This document shows positions 1 through 9,100 of a stretch of 16,701 nucleotides of DNA, in pieces. This DNA is from Pedobacter sp. UBA4863 (GTDB taxonomy: Bacteria > Bacteroidota > Bacteroidia > Sphingobacteriales > Sphingobacteriaceae): assembly GCF_002399615.1 (NCBI RefSeq), contig NZ_DHDZ01000035.1, positions 281 to 16,981 of the forward strand, given 5' to 3'. Numbering within the stretch: the stretch's first letter is position 1; every line of letters begins with the position of its first letter. Below the pieces are notes generated by a model. It was not told the origin of the DNA. It saw only the letters and a list, made by a program, of their open reading frames with translations, and did not search any database. A program made the translations under genes and the position numbers.

Positions 1-21
1 GTTCGATTCCCCTACGGGCTA
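1..21 (+). tRNA. 3' end of a tRNA (partial, isotype unknown)
   Basis: The window opens inside a tRNA. Bases 1-13 read as the last T-stem base, a TTCGATT T-loop and the 3' side of the T-stem. Bases 14-20 (ACGGGCT) would be the 3' acceptor strand and base 21 (A) the discriminator. The next bases are CTT, so CCA is not encoded, as is common in Bacteroidota. The anticodon lies outside the window, so the isotype cannot be read. A terminator follows 12 bases later. Confidence 0.75.
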
Positions 22-32
22 CTTAAGAAACT

Positions 33-70
33 AAAAAAGCCAGCTGTTATGATAAATAGCTGGCTTTTTA
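33..70. terminator. bidirectional rho-independent terminator
   Basis: A 12-bp perfect stem (34-45 with 58-69, core AAGCCAGCT/AGCTGGCTT) encloses a 12-nt loop. It has a U-run on either strand: T65-T69 reading plus and A33-A38 reading minus. It can stop the tRNA transcript from the left and the persulfide dioxygenase transcript (stop at 130) from the right. Confidence 0.85.
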
Positions 71-129
71 GCTTTTATAGGCTTCTTAAAAGAAGTACCC
101 TAGCACCGCAAGGCGCTTCTAATTAACGA

Positions 130-1545
130 TTATGATTTCGCCATTTTGCTTGGACAAACAAAATCGGTACGTTTTAATTGTGTGTTTTTAATGGCTCCGT
201 AACCACCAGCTACATCTATTACCTTGTCAACACCTCTAGCTTTTAAAATAGAAGCCGCAATCATAGAGCGGTAACCGCCTGCGCAATGCACATAATATGT
301 TTTTTGCGCATCTAGCTCACTTGTCCAATCGTTAATATAATCTAAAGGGCGTGGGTGTGTAAAATCTAAATGTTCTGCTTCGTACTCTCCAGGTTTACGC
401 ACGTCTAGCGCTAGAATTTCTGGATTGCTTTGGTAGGCCTTCTCAAATTCTTCGGCAGAAATGGAGGTAACCTGATCTATTTGCTTGCCAGCATTTTGCC
501 AAGCGGCTATGCCTCCTTCTAAATATCCTATGGTATAATCGTAACCTACACGAGCCAAACGTGTAATAGCCTCTTCTTCCTTTCCTTCGTCGGTTACCAA
601 CAAGATATTTTGCTTTAAATCGGTTATCAATGCGCCAACCCAAGGAGCAAATTGACCATTTAAACCAATATTAATGGCATTTGGAATAAATGCTTTTGCA
701 AAAACTTGCGGATCACGAGTATCTAAAATTAAAGCATCGGTTTGATTTGCCAAATCTTCAAATGCTTGCGGCGATAATGGGTTTAACCCTTTTTCAAAAA
801 CTTCATCAATACTCTCGTAACCACCTTTATTCATGGCTGCATTTTTAGCGAAATATTGTGGAGGAGGCAAAATGCCATCGGTTACTTCTTTAATGAACTG
901 TTCCTTAGTGGCGGCTTTTAGCGCATAATTCACTTGCTTTTGGTGTCCCAAGGTATCGAAAGTTTCTTTGCTCATGCTTTTACCACAAGCCGAACCTGCA
1001 CCGTGACCTGGATAAACGATTACCTCATCGGCCAATGGTTTTATTTTTTCATTTAATGAGTCGTAAAGCAAGCCCGCTAAATCATTCATAGTCAACGTGC
1101 CTTTTTGCGCTAAATCTGGGCGACCAACATCGCCGATAAACAAGGTATCTCCTGTAAAAATACAATGGTTTTTACCCTCGGCATCGGTTAACAAATAAGT
1201 GGTTGATTCTAAGGTATGGCCGGGGGTATGTAAAGCCGTAATGGTTAAATTTCCTATTTTAAATTGCTCGCCATCGGTTGCAATATGTGCTTGGAAAGCG
1301 GTGTTTGCCGTTGGTCCATAAACAATAGTAGCTCCAGATTTTTCTGCTAAATCAATATGTCCCGAAACGAAATCTGCATGAAAATGGGTTTCGAAGATAT
1401 ATTTAATTTTTGCTCCGTTTTGTTCCGCTTTTTTAAGATAAGGCCCCACTTCGCGAAGTGGATCGATTATAGCGGCTTCGCCATTACTTTCTATGTAATA
1501 AGCTGCTTCGGCCAAACATCCGGTGTATATTTGCTCTATTTTCAT
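130..1545 (-). CDS. CstB-like persulfide dioxygenase with pseudo-rhodanese and rhodanese domains
   Basis: This predicted cytoplasmic enzyme would oxidise low-molecular-weight persulfides to sulfite and transfer sulfane sulfur, clearing sulfide stress. Residues 1-240 are an ETHE1-type metallo-beta-lactamase fold: THFHADF with H54, H56, D58 and H63, HTPGHT with H110, TGDTLF with D133, GRPDL, and YPGHG with H181. H54, H110 and D133 match the 2-His-1-Asp iron site known in persulfide dioxygenases. Residues about 265-355 are a rhodanese fold in which the catalytic loop reads VTDEGKEE, without cysteine. Residues about 362-460 are an intact rhodanese with C421 in HCAGGYRS. This dioxygenase/pseudo-rhodanese/rhodanese order is that of staphylococcal CstB (about 444 residues); here there are 471. 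No sulfide regulator or quinone reductase lies beside it. The fold and domain order are clear; the exact substrate is inferred. The usual database name would be MBL-fold/rhodanese protein. Confidence 0.9.
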   Translation of the reverse strand: MKIEQIYTGCLAEAAYYIESNGEAAIIDPLREVGPYLKKAEQNGAKIKYIFETHFHADFVSGHIDLAEKSGATIVYGPTANTAFQAHIATDGEQFKIGNLTITALHTPGHTLESTTYLLTDAEGKNHCIFTGDTLFIGDVGRPDLAQKGTLTMNDLAGLLYDSLNEKIKPLADEVIVYPGHGAGSACGKSMSKETFDTLGHQKQVNYALKAATKEQFIKEVTDGILPPPQYFAKNAAMNKGGYESIDEVFEKGLNPLSPQAFEDLANQTDALILDTRDPQVFAKAFIPNAINIGLNGQFAPWVGALITDLKQNILLVTDEGKEEEAITRLARVGYDYTIGYLEGGIAAWQNAGKQIDQVTSISAEEFEKAYQSNPEILALDVRKPGEYEAEHLDFTHPRPLDYINDWTSELDAQKTYYVHCAGGYRSMIAASILKARGVDKVIDVAGGYGAIKNTQLKRTDFVCPSKMAKS

Positions 1546-1610
1546 TTTTATATGTGTTAGTATTTAGTAGTGAGGCAAGGCATTAATTCCTGAAACCCAC
1601 CAACCCTTAA

Positions 1611-1618
1611 CAAAGATA
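1611..1618 (-). promoter_or_regulatory. -7 element of the persulfide dioxygenase promoter
   Basis: Read on the minus strand this is TATCTTTG, a perfect match to the Bacteroidota -7 consensus TAnnTTTG. It lies 65 bases before the ATG at 1545. No TTG is present about 19 bases upstream; a palindrome sits there instead (1641-1654), which fits an activator-dependent promoter. The leader would be about 60 nt. Confidence 0.5.
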
Positions 1619-1640
1619 AGATTATAGCCTTGTTAATGGA

Positions 1641-1654
1641 ATGACAACGGTCAT
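1641..1654. promoter_or_regulatory. Crp/Fnr-type palindrome upstream of the persulfide dioxygenase
   Basis: ATGAC-AACG-GTCAT is a perfect 5+5 inverted repeat with a 4-base spacer. Its half-site and spacing resemble Fnr/HcpR-family boxes (TTGAY-N4-RTCAA). Its centre (1647.5) is about 41 bases upstream of the start site implied by the -7 element at 1611-1618, the classic class II activator position. The regulator itself is not in this window. Confidence 0.4.
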
Positions 1655-1742
1655 AATTGCAGAAGTTTTACTTTTTGCAAGACCGAAAGTGATTAGACGG
1701 AATGTCCGATGATATGGGATTCTAAAAAAACTAAGAAAACAG

Positions 1743-2759
1743 TTATTTCGTCAACTCTCCCGCAATTGGTTCTTCCATCTGCTGTGTAATTTCTTCCCTT
1801 GTCAAATTGGCTCCCAACAGGTACATCAGTTTGGTAACAGCTGTTTCAAAGGTCATATCGTAACCACTAATTACGCCCATTTTTTTCAGTTCGCTACTGG
1901 TTTCGTACATGCCTAGCTGTACCGAGCCACGTTGGCATTGTGAAATATCTACAATGTGCTTTCCGTTTTCAATGGCTTCGGCCAACGCATCGGTAAACCA
2001 TTGGGCTGTAGTGGCATTACCCGAGCCAAAAGTTTCTAAAACAATGGCTTTTACTTTAGATCTGGTTACAGCATAAACCACTGCTTCGGTCATGCCGGGG
2101 TATATTTTCAGCACCCCAATATTGGCATCGAACTTTGTTTGAATGTAAAAACCTGCTGTTGGAACCGGTAAAATATCTTTATGGAAAAAGGTTAATTGAA
2201 CTCCCGCTTCTGCTAAAATTGGATAGTTTGGCGAACGGAAGGCTTCAAACTTTTCGGTGTTGTACTTTATAGAACGATTACCTCTAAACAACTGGTTATC
2301 GAAATAGATACAAACTTCGGGCACTACTGCTTTTCCTTTGCTTTTTGTTGCCGCTATTTCTAACGCGGTAATGAGGTTCTCTTTTGCATCTGTTCTAATC
2401 TCGCCAATAGGCAACTGCGAACCTGTTAAAATTACAGGCTTGGCCAAGTTTTTTAACATAAAACTCAATGCCGATGCGGTGAAAGACATGGTGTCTGAAC
2501 CGTGCAAAATCACAAAGCCATCAAATTCATTATAATTACTTTCAATTAACTCGGCCAAAATTCTCCATTGTGCCGGATGCATATTTGACGAATCGATGAT
2601 GGGGTTAAAGGAATGTACCGCTATTTGATACCCTAGCCTGCCCAGTTCTGGAACATTTTCTTTAATCTGTTCAAAATCGAAGGGAATTAAGAAACCTGTT
2701 TTGGCATCGTTTACCATGCCAATGGTGCCCCCGGTATAAATGATGAGTATCTTGGTCAT
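1743..2759 (-). CDS. ansA: type I (cytoplasmic) L-asparaginase
   Basis: This enzyme hydrolyses L-asparagine to aspartate and ammonia. At 338 residues it has the same length as E. coli AnsA, and it lacks a signal peptide, so it should be cytoplasmic. The N-terminal signature IYTGGTIGM carries the nucleophile T12. The second signature, HGSDTM, carries D89. GSQLPIGEIRTDAKENL lies at residues 113-129 and the catalytic lysine is K165 in RGNRSIKYNT. The second threonine of the usual HGTDT triad is serine here (S88), a conservative change that keeps the hydroxyl. The start is the natural ATG directly before KILIIYTGGT. The gene stands between two minus-strand neighbours with 197 and 228 bases of spacer and is probably its own unit. 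I see no good hairpin terminator after its stop and no clear TAnnTTTG promoter before it. Confidence 0.93.
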   Translation of the reverse strand: MTKILIIYTGGTIGMVNDAKTGFLIPFDFEQIKENVPELGRLGYQIAVHSFNPIIDSSNMHPAQWRILAELIESNYNEFDGFVILHGSDTMSFTASALSFMLKNLAKPVILTGSQLPIGEIRTDAKENLITALEIAATKSKGKAVVPEVCIYFDNQLFRGNRSIKYNTEKFEAFRSPNYPILAEAGVQLTFFHKDILPVPTAGFYIQTKFDANIGVLKIYPGMTEAVVYAVTRSKVKAIVLETFGSGNATTAQWFTDALAEAIENGKHIVDISQCQRGSVQLGMYETSSELKKMGVISGYDMTFETAVTKLMYLLGANLTREEITQQMEEPIAGELTK

Positions 2760-2881
2760 TAAAAAAGTAAAGCTTTGGATTATAGCTACAAATTAAGCAA
2801 CAATCTACTGCTTATTGGATGTCCTCAACAAGTTTTAGCAAATTTTTAAAGCCTCTAAGTATATTTTGCGAATATCACAAT

Positions 2882-2910
2882 AAAAAACCCATTTAACTCT
2901 AAAATATGGG
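2882..2910 (-). terminator. rho-independent terminator after the propeller regulator
   Basis: On the minus strand CCCAT pairs with ATGGG (2906-2910 with 2888-2892), extended by two A-T pairs past a bulged A, with an 8-nt loop. A run of six U follows (A2882-A2887 on the plus strand). It lies 78 bases past the stop at 2988. The stem is modest in strength. Confidence 0.5.
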
Positions 2911-2987
2911 CACGTTAGTTTTTCGCTATCAGCCTTTTGATTGAATTAACAAAGACAGATATTGCTTTTTGAGAGGGGTTTATTGTT

Positions 2988-5891
2988 TTATTCAAAACTT
3001 AAAATAAAGTTAGACAAGCTGTCTTTGCTTGTTAAGTTAAATTTTTTTCGAAGACGATACCGACCGTTTTCAATTCCTTTTAGTGAGAAATGCATTAGTT
3101 GAGCAATTTCTTTGGAGGAGAGATTCATTTTTAGATAAGCACATAGCTTTAAATCGCCTGCGGTAAGTTCAGGGTATTGGCTTTTAAGTTTCTGTAAAAA
3201 TCGGTTATGCACTTCATCAAAATGAATGGCAAACTGCTCCCAGCTATGCTCCTGACGCTCTTCGAGTGTAATGAGGCGTAGCACCTTACTTAAATCTGTT
3301 GTTTCATTTTTTAAACTCCCCTTAGATACCGCTTCATTTATTTCCTCTTTAATTCGAGCAAGTAAGCGACCTCTTTTAAAAAGATGCATTGTTGTTGCAG
3401 CCAACTCTTTATTCTTGTAGGTCATTTTACTTTCCAGGTGGTCATTTTTCAAACGGATAATCTCATTTTCATTTTTTTCCAATTCGAGATCATGAATGTA
3501 TTTTAGTTTTTTTTGCTTGGCCACAAAGGTTGCTTCCTGTTTTCGAAGTCTTTTTTGATGAAATTGGAGCGCAAGTAAAATGATTAAGACCGCAGAAATA
3601 AAGTAGAGGGTATAGGCCAACTTTCCTTGATACCATCGAGGTAAGATTTCGAAAGAATAACTGCTTGCAGTAGATGTGTTGCCTAAATTATCTCTTGATT
3701 TGACGGAAAACTTGTACTTGCCGTAAGGTATATTCGTATAATCTTTGCTTGTTTTCGTACTCCAACTCGACCAATTTTCATCGTAGCCCTGAAGTTGGTA
3801 GCTGTAATTGATATTGGCGTTTTGCTCATATCTATCGGTCGAATATTCAAAGTGAAAAGAATTGAATTGAGCAGGCAGCTTCAATATAGTTTCTTTGGGC
3901 TGTTGATTAAAAACCTGAGTTCCATTGCTAAAGTATCCGTTAAAAAGCAAACTATCTTTCTTCCCGCTACTAATTACCTTATTAAGCAAAGTGGTAAGCT
4001 GCTTGTAGCGCTGTTTATAATGGTTATAATTTAGATGGATAAGCCCTTTGTGTGCGGCAACCAGCACATTATTATTGTTGTAGGGCAAAATGTTTTCAAA
4101 GCCTGCAATTAGCTTCCCTTGTAGTTCTGGAATATATTTTATGCTACCGTTGCTCAACACCCCCACCTCTTTTTCGGTAGCAAACCATACCTGTTTTTGT
4201 TGGTCAGAAACTAAAAATTTCAACATTATTTGCCCAAAAAGAGGTGCGTATTTCTCTGATTTGACAAATCTACTGGTCTTTGGGTTGAATAGGTAAACAC
4301 CCTTTTCTGTTGTAAAAATTATTTCATTGTTAATTTTGAAAACAAAGTTATTTAGTTGACTGGGCAAGCCATTTTTTTCTGTTAATAATTGGGTACTTTC
4401 TATTTCACTATAATCTTTATTCATCTTTATTTTATAAACACCGCGATAAGGGTGCGATGCCCAAATCAAGTGTTTATCCGAATCAACTTCTACAAATCGA
4501 AGCGGTTCTACCACATTATTTTTCGAATATTTTTTTAGTTGATAACCGTCCGATTTTTGTTGCAAAAGCTGTATGCCCTCATAAGTACCCACAATTAAAT
4601 TTGTTGATTCTGGTATAGGTCTAAATATCCAACTTCCCTCGTTGGAGTTACTGATTTTTTGAGCTACTTCGTTTATGATAAAACTACCATAGTGATGGCC
4701 CATTAATACTTGACCTTGATGTGGAAACAAGCTCCAAACCTGACGACTAGTACCATTCACCCTTTTAAAAGAAGCACTTGACAGGCTAATATCTTGTTGT
4801 GTGGCAAGATTTAAAGGGCTAACAAAAACGCCATCTGTAGTACCAATATATAACTTTTGATGAAGAATTGCTGAAGTATAACCGGGTGTAGGTGTTTCGC
4901 TGTAACCACTAACCATTTGTATGGGCGAATTATAATCTATCAGTGATATGCCTTCATCTAAGCCAGCCCAAAGTACTTTGTTTTTATCTTGAAATAAAGA
5001 AAGTACATTATTGTTTTGCAAACCATTTTCACCAGAAAATTTACGAATAATTTGGCCCTGAGCGTTTATGATAAAGATACCACCCGAAACCGTACCAATG
5101 GCATAGTGCCCCGAGTCGAGCTTGTACGAGCATAAGATTTGAGATTCGGTTATCCTTTTCGGAATAGGGAAACTAATCAACTTTTGGTTATTCAATAGAT
5201 ATGCCCCACTGTGCAACGTAAAGATTAGAATATGCCCGTTATCGTATTTTTGAATAGATGTAATTGGGCTTTTTATTGTTTGAGTACTTATACGGTGCCA
5301 TTTATTATTGGTCAACACCATTAAATTTTCGCTATTGTTTTGAGCGTATAGTTTCCCATCACATACCTCCATAAATGACCAACTCGAACCTGGCGGCGAG
5401 TCGAAACTTCTAATCTTACCGCTAATTAATTGGTATTCAAAAATGGTATATCCGCTACGGAAATATATGGATTGATTATTCTGTGCAATGCTCCAAACAT
5501 CGCCAAACTGTCTTTTGCTTTTTGGAATTTCCTCTAGTAAAGAATGATATTGCAACACCCCATTTTTATTAGGAAAAAAATAACCTAGGGCATCCTGACC
5601 ACCCACAAAAATTTTGGAGTTTTTAATGGTTAATGCCCTCACAATTGTTTTATTTGGTAGTCGAAAAACTTTCCACTCCTTACCATTATAACAAAGTAGT
5701 CCAGAATTGTTAGCAAAATACATCAATCCAAATTGGTCTTGGGCGAGGGCCCAATTTTGAGAGCCCGAATTTATTTCCTCGTGGTAATAATTACTAATAG
5801 CAGGCTGCCCAATTGTATGCGGTAATTGGGCATTAATTGATGAAATTAAAAGGACAAGAAGAAAGCTTATAGTGATTAGTTTTTTTGTCAT
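2988..5891 (-). CDS. transmembrane propeller/Y_Y_Y sensor with cytoplasmic LuxR-type HTH
   Basis: This is probably the one-component activator of the divergent susC operon. Residues 1-21 are a signal peptide (hydrophobic run, cut after SINA). Residues about 25-640 are a periplasmic beta-propeller of two-component-regulator type, with repeated units such as NNVLSLFQDKNKVLWAGLDEGI at 294-315. Residues about 685-750 are a Y_Y_Y domain (YQLQGYDENWSSW, then YTNIPYGKYKFSVKSRD). One membrane helix spans about 758-777 and is followed by basic residues (HQKRLRKQ). Residues 780-905 are helical, probably coiled coil. Residues 907-960 are a LuxR/GerE-like helix-turn-helix (LTAGDLKLCAYL, then SSKEIAQLMHFSLKGIENGRYRLRKKF). 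There is no HisKA, HATPase or receiver domain, so this is not a hybrid two-component regulator. It resembles the triple-tyrosine-motif regulators common in Bacteroidota. The ligand is unknown; an oligosaccharide from the GH16 reaction is the inference. Confidence 0.85.
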   Translation of the reverse strand: MTKKLITISFLLVLLISSINAQLPHTIGQPAISNYYHEEINSGSQNWALAQDQFGLMYFANNSGLLCYNGKEWKVFRLPNKTIVRALTIKNSKIFVGGQDALGYFFPNKNGVLQYHSLLEEIPKSKRQFGDVWSIAQNNQSIYFRSGYTIFEYQLISGKIRSFDSPPGSSWSFMEVCDGKLYAQNNSENLMVLTNNKWHRISTQTIKSPITSIQKYDNGHILIFTLHSGAYLLNNQKLISFPIPKRITESQILCSYKLDSGHYAIGTVSGGIFIINAQGQIIRKFSGENGLQNNNVLSLFQDKNKVLWAGLDEGISLIDYNSPIQMVSGYSETPTPGYTSAILHQKLYIGTTDGVFVSPLNLATQQDISLSSASFKRVNGTSRQVWSLFPHQGQVLMGHHYGSFIINEVAQKISNSNEGSWIFRPIPESTNLIVGTYEGIQLLQQKSDGYQLKKYSKNNVVEPLRFVEVDSDKHLIWASHPYRGVYKIKMNKDYSEIESTQLLTEKNGLPSQLNNFVFKINNEIIFTTEKGVYLFNPKTSRFVKSEKYAPLFGQIMLKFLVSDQQKQVWFATEKEVGVLSNGSIKYIPELQGKLIAGFENILPYNNNNVLVAAHKGLIHLNYNHYKQRYKQLTTLLNKVISSGKKDSLLFNGYFSNGTQVFNQQPKETILKLPAQFNSFHFEYSTDRYEQNANINYSYQLQGYDENWSSWSTKTSKDYTNIPYGKYKFSVKSRDNLGNTSTASSYSFEILPRWYQGKLAYTLYFISAVLIILLALQFHQKRLRKQEATFVAKQKKLKYIHDLELEKNENEIIRLKNDHLESKMTYKNKELAATTMHLFKRGRLLARIKEEINEAVSKGSLKNETTDLSKVLRLITLEERQEHSWEQFAIHFDEVHNRFLQKLKSQYPELTAGDLKLCAYLKMNLSSKEIAQLMHFSLKGIENGRYRLRKKFNLTSKDSLSNFILSFE

Positions 5892-5986
5892 TTCATGATA
5901 AAAATATCAAAAAAGCAATCAAATAATCAGCGCCAAAACCCAAAAGTGTTTTAATTATTTAAAAATCAATGTCTTAACATTTTAAG

Positions 5987-6069
5987 AGGGAGGTATTAAG
6001 GAGTAAATTACTTGATAAAAGTTGATTTTTTGATGAGTTTTTAACTTTATAGGGAGGTAGTAGGGAGGT
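5987..6069 (+). promoter_or_regulatory. three direct AGGGAGGT repeats, candidate operators
   Basis: AGGGAGGTA occurs at 5987-5995 and 6051-5059's true interval 6051-6059, and AGGGAGGT at 6062-6069, all on the plus strand. The last two are 11 bases apart (one helical turn) and the first two 64 bases apart (about six turns), so all three present on nearly the same DNA face. They lie between the divergent regulator and susC genes, with the pair just upstream of the likely susC promoter. Three TTGAT motifs (6012, 6022, 6030) lie between the copies. The binding protein is inferred to be the adjacent LuxR-HTH regulator. Confidence 0.5.
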
Positions 6070-6075
6070 TCATTA

Positions 6076-6108
6076 TTTGTTGTTTGCAAAAGATTATGTA
6101 GATGTTTG
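6076..6108 (+). promoter_or_regulatory. possible susC promoter
   Basis: TTTG at 6076-6079, a 21-base spacer and GATGTTTG at 6101-6108 approximate the Bacteroidota TTTG-N19-21-TAnnTTTG promoter, with one mismatch in the -7 element. The paired AGGGAGGT repeats end 6 bases before it. The leader to the ATG at 6137 would be about 24 nt. The mismatch is what an activator-dependent promoter could show. Confidence 0.3.
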
Positions 6109-6136
6109 GATATAATCAACAAAAAAATAACGTTTT

Positions 6137-9100
6137 ATGAGAAAGTTTTTTACTCTAATTTTTACGTTATTATCTCTAACCAATTATACCTTCGCTCAAT
6201 CTAAAACGATAAGCGGAAAAGTTACTGATGATAACGGGACGGTTGTGCAAGGCGCAACTATTAGGGTGTTAGGTACAAATAAAGGTGTCGTTACCGATAC
6301 GCAAGGTGCCTATTCCATCACCGCTAATCCAAACGACCAACTTGAGTTTTCGTACTTAGGCTTTGGCAAACAAATTATTAAAGTAGGCACACAAAGCACC
6401 ATCAACGTACGGCTAGTCGAAAACGACTCGCAAACCTTACAGGGGGTAGTGATCACAGCACTTGGTATCAAGCGAGCCGAGAAATCATTAGGCTATGCTA
6501 CACAGGTAGTAAAAGGCAATACCTTACAAACGGTAAAAGGTATTGATGTGGCAACCTCATTGACAGGGAGAGTTTCTGGTTTAACCATTAAAAACAGTTC
6601 TGAGTTTATGACCGAGCCAGACATTACCCTTAGAGGAGAGAAACCTTTAATTGTTATTGATGGCGTTCCTTATGGCAACATCAGTATGCGTGACATTTCT
6701 TCGGACGACATCGAAACGGTTAACTTTTTGAAAGGCGCATCGGCATCGGCATTATATGGTGAACGAGGTGGTAGCGGTGCGATCATGATTACCACCAAAA
6801 AAGGAGCAGAAGGAAATGGCTTAAGCATCACGCTCAATACCAGTACAATGTTTGAAGCAGGTTATTTAGCTATTCCAGAAATGCAAGGCAAATACGGCCG
6901 TGTGGTAAATACCGCAACCAACACCTACGTAGGCAGCGCCGATGGTGCTTGGGGGCCACCTTTAGAGGGTCAATCCGTAAAGCAATGGGATCCGGTAAGT
7001 AAAAGCTATAAAGCAATGCCGTACTTGCCTATTGGAAAAGACAACTTTGCCAATTTTCAAGAACAAGGCTATATTTTAAATAACAACTTAAGTATTGCAC
7101 AAAGTGGCAGTTTGGGAGGTTTCCGTGCATCAGCTTCTTGGATGAACAATAAAGGCACCTATCCAAATTCGAAATTCAACAAGGTAACTTATAGCGTAGG
7201 TGGCGATATTAAATTAAATAAATTCTCACTTTCAACCTCTATAGCTTATAATAACTACGCATCGCCAAACATGGGTTTTGGTGGATATACCGGATACGAC
7301 CCCATGTATGCGCTCCTGATTTGGGCTGCACCCGATTTTGATGTACGCCAATACAAAGACTATTGGGCTATTCCAAACGAAAAGCAGAACAATAGCTACA
7401 CCGCAGGAAGCAACAACCCTTACTTTGATCGCTACGAGCGCATCAAGCCTTACAAAAAAGACGTCTTCAATGGCCAACTAACCTTAAATTATGATTTGAC
7501 TCCTTGGTTGAAAGCTACAGTACGTACTGGTTATGATACGTATAGCAATAAACAAGAAGTACGCATTTCCAAAGGTTCGTTTCAAGGTGGTGGCGTATCT
7601 AAAGTAATTGATGGAGGCACAGAAATTTGGGGCGAATCGCAAAAAGGTTCTTATAATGTTGGTCTGAGCCGCGGTTTTAGCACTAATAATGAAGCACTAC
7701 TTTCGTGGAACAAACGCATAAAAGATTTTGTGATTGACGGCTTTGTGGGCGGATCGGTGTTTTACACTCAAAATGAAGGCATGGAAGCACGTACCAATGC
7801 CGGATTATCAATTCCTGGATATTACTCCTTAAAATCATCGGTTTCACCGGTAAACGTAGGCTCTATCTTGTATAAAAAACAAACCAATAGTTTCTTCGGA
7901 AAAATTGGAGTTAGCTGGAAAGATATGGCATTTATCGAAGCCACCGGCCGTAACGACTGGGCATCCACCTTACCAACGTCAAACCGTTCTTACTTTTATC
8001 CTTCGGTGGCAGGTAGCTTCATCGCATCAGAGCTTGTTAAGGCAGATTGGTTATCATTCTGGAAGTTAAGAGCGTCATGGACACAATACAAAACTCCTGC
8101 GTCTATTTACGCCATTAACAACGTATTTAATATCAGCAACAATGTATGGAACGGAATGGCTATGGCAACATTTCCAAATCGTATTCGCCCTAACGACATT
8201 TTTGCTGAAGGTGCAACTACTTTCGAGTATGGCACCACGTTAAACTTCTTGAAAAACCGAATTTCACTTGATTTTACGGCCTATCAAAAACGTATGTATG
8301 ATTTTATTGTGAACGGCAATGTTAGCCCGGCATCAGGTTATACTGGCGTATTTACCAATAGTAAAGAAGAACGTACTCGTAAAGGTATCGAATTTACTTT
8401 GAACACCACACCTGTAAAAAACTCAACTATCAAATGGGATTTAGGCTTTAACTGGTCGAAATTTGCCACTTATTATACCGAGTTAGATCCAACTTATTCG
8501 GTAAATAATCGTGATTGGGTGAAAAAAGGATTACGTGCCGATCATTATACTATCAATGAATACCAAACCGATAATGCTGGAAATATCGTATTTAACGCTG
8601 GTAAAGCAACCTATAAACCCATTACTACATTGGTAGGCTATGCCGATCCAGATTGGATTTGGGGAATCAATTCATCGGTAGCGTATAAAGATTTTACGCT
8701 CAGTGTATCTTTAGATGGACGAGTGGGAGGTAAAGCACAATCAACTACTGAAATGTATATGTGGATTTCGGGCAACCACCCTAACTCATTAACCGAAGAG
8801 CGATACAAAGACGCAACCATTACCGGTAGCAAAAACTATCTGGGCAATGGTGTAAAAGTAGTTTCAGGAAGCATTACTTACGATGCAAATTATCATGTGA
8901 TTAGCGATACTAGAGTATTTGCGCCGAACGATGTATATGTTACCTATAAGGATCATATCACTTCAATACACAAAGGAACCGCATGGGGTGGTAATCCATC
9001 ACCAGTTGATTTGTATAGCACCACTTTTATGAAACTTAGAGAATTGGCTTTAACCTATACTTTGCCAAACAAGTGGGCAGGCAAGATTAAAGCAAAAAAC

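Noticed and set aside
82..117. Further hairpins (CTTCTT-AA-AAGAAG and AGC-CC-GCAA-GG-GCT)
   Set aside because: Short stems with a 2-base loop or a mismatch; the strong bidirectional terminator at 33-70 already explains transcript ends here.
1655..1742. Terminator for ansA
   Set aside because: Only a 4-bp CGGA/TCCG stem and an imperfect TTGCA repeat without a U-run in the right place; not enough to call.
2988..5891. Hybrid two-component system (HTCS) regulator
   Set aside because: The propeller and Y_Y_Y domains fit, but there is no HisKA H-box, HATPase motifs or receiver aspartate; only a helical region and a LuxR-type HTH follow the membrane helix.
5987..6069. CRISPR-like or tandem repeat array
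   Set aside because: Only three 8-9-base units with unequal spacing (64 and 11) and no spacers of constant length; operator sites fit better.
7232..7477. Antisense reading frames within susC, susD, the regulator and other genes
   Set aside because: They are open only as shadows of strongly supported genes, with no family resemblance, signal or promoter.
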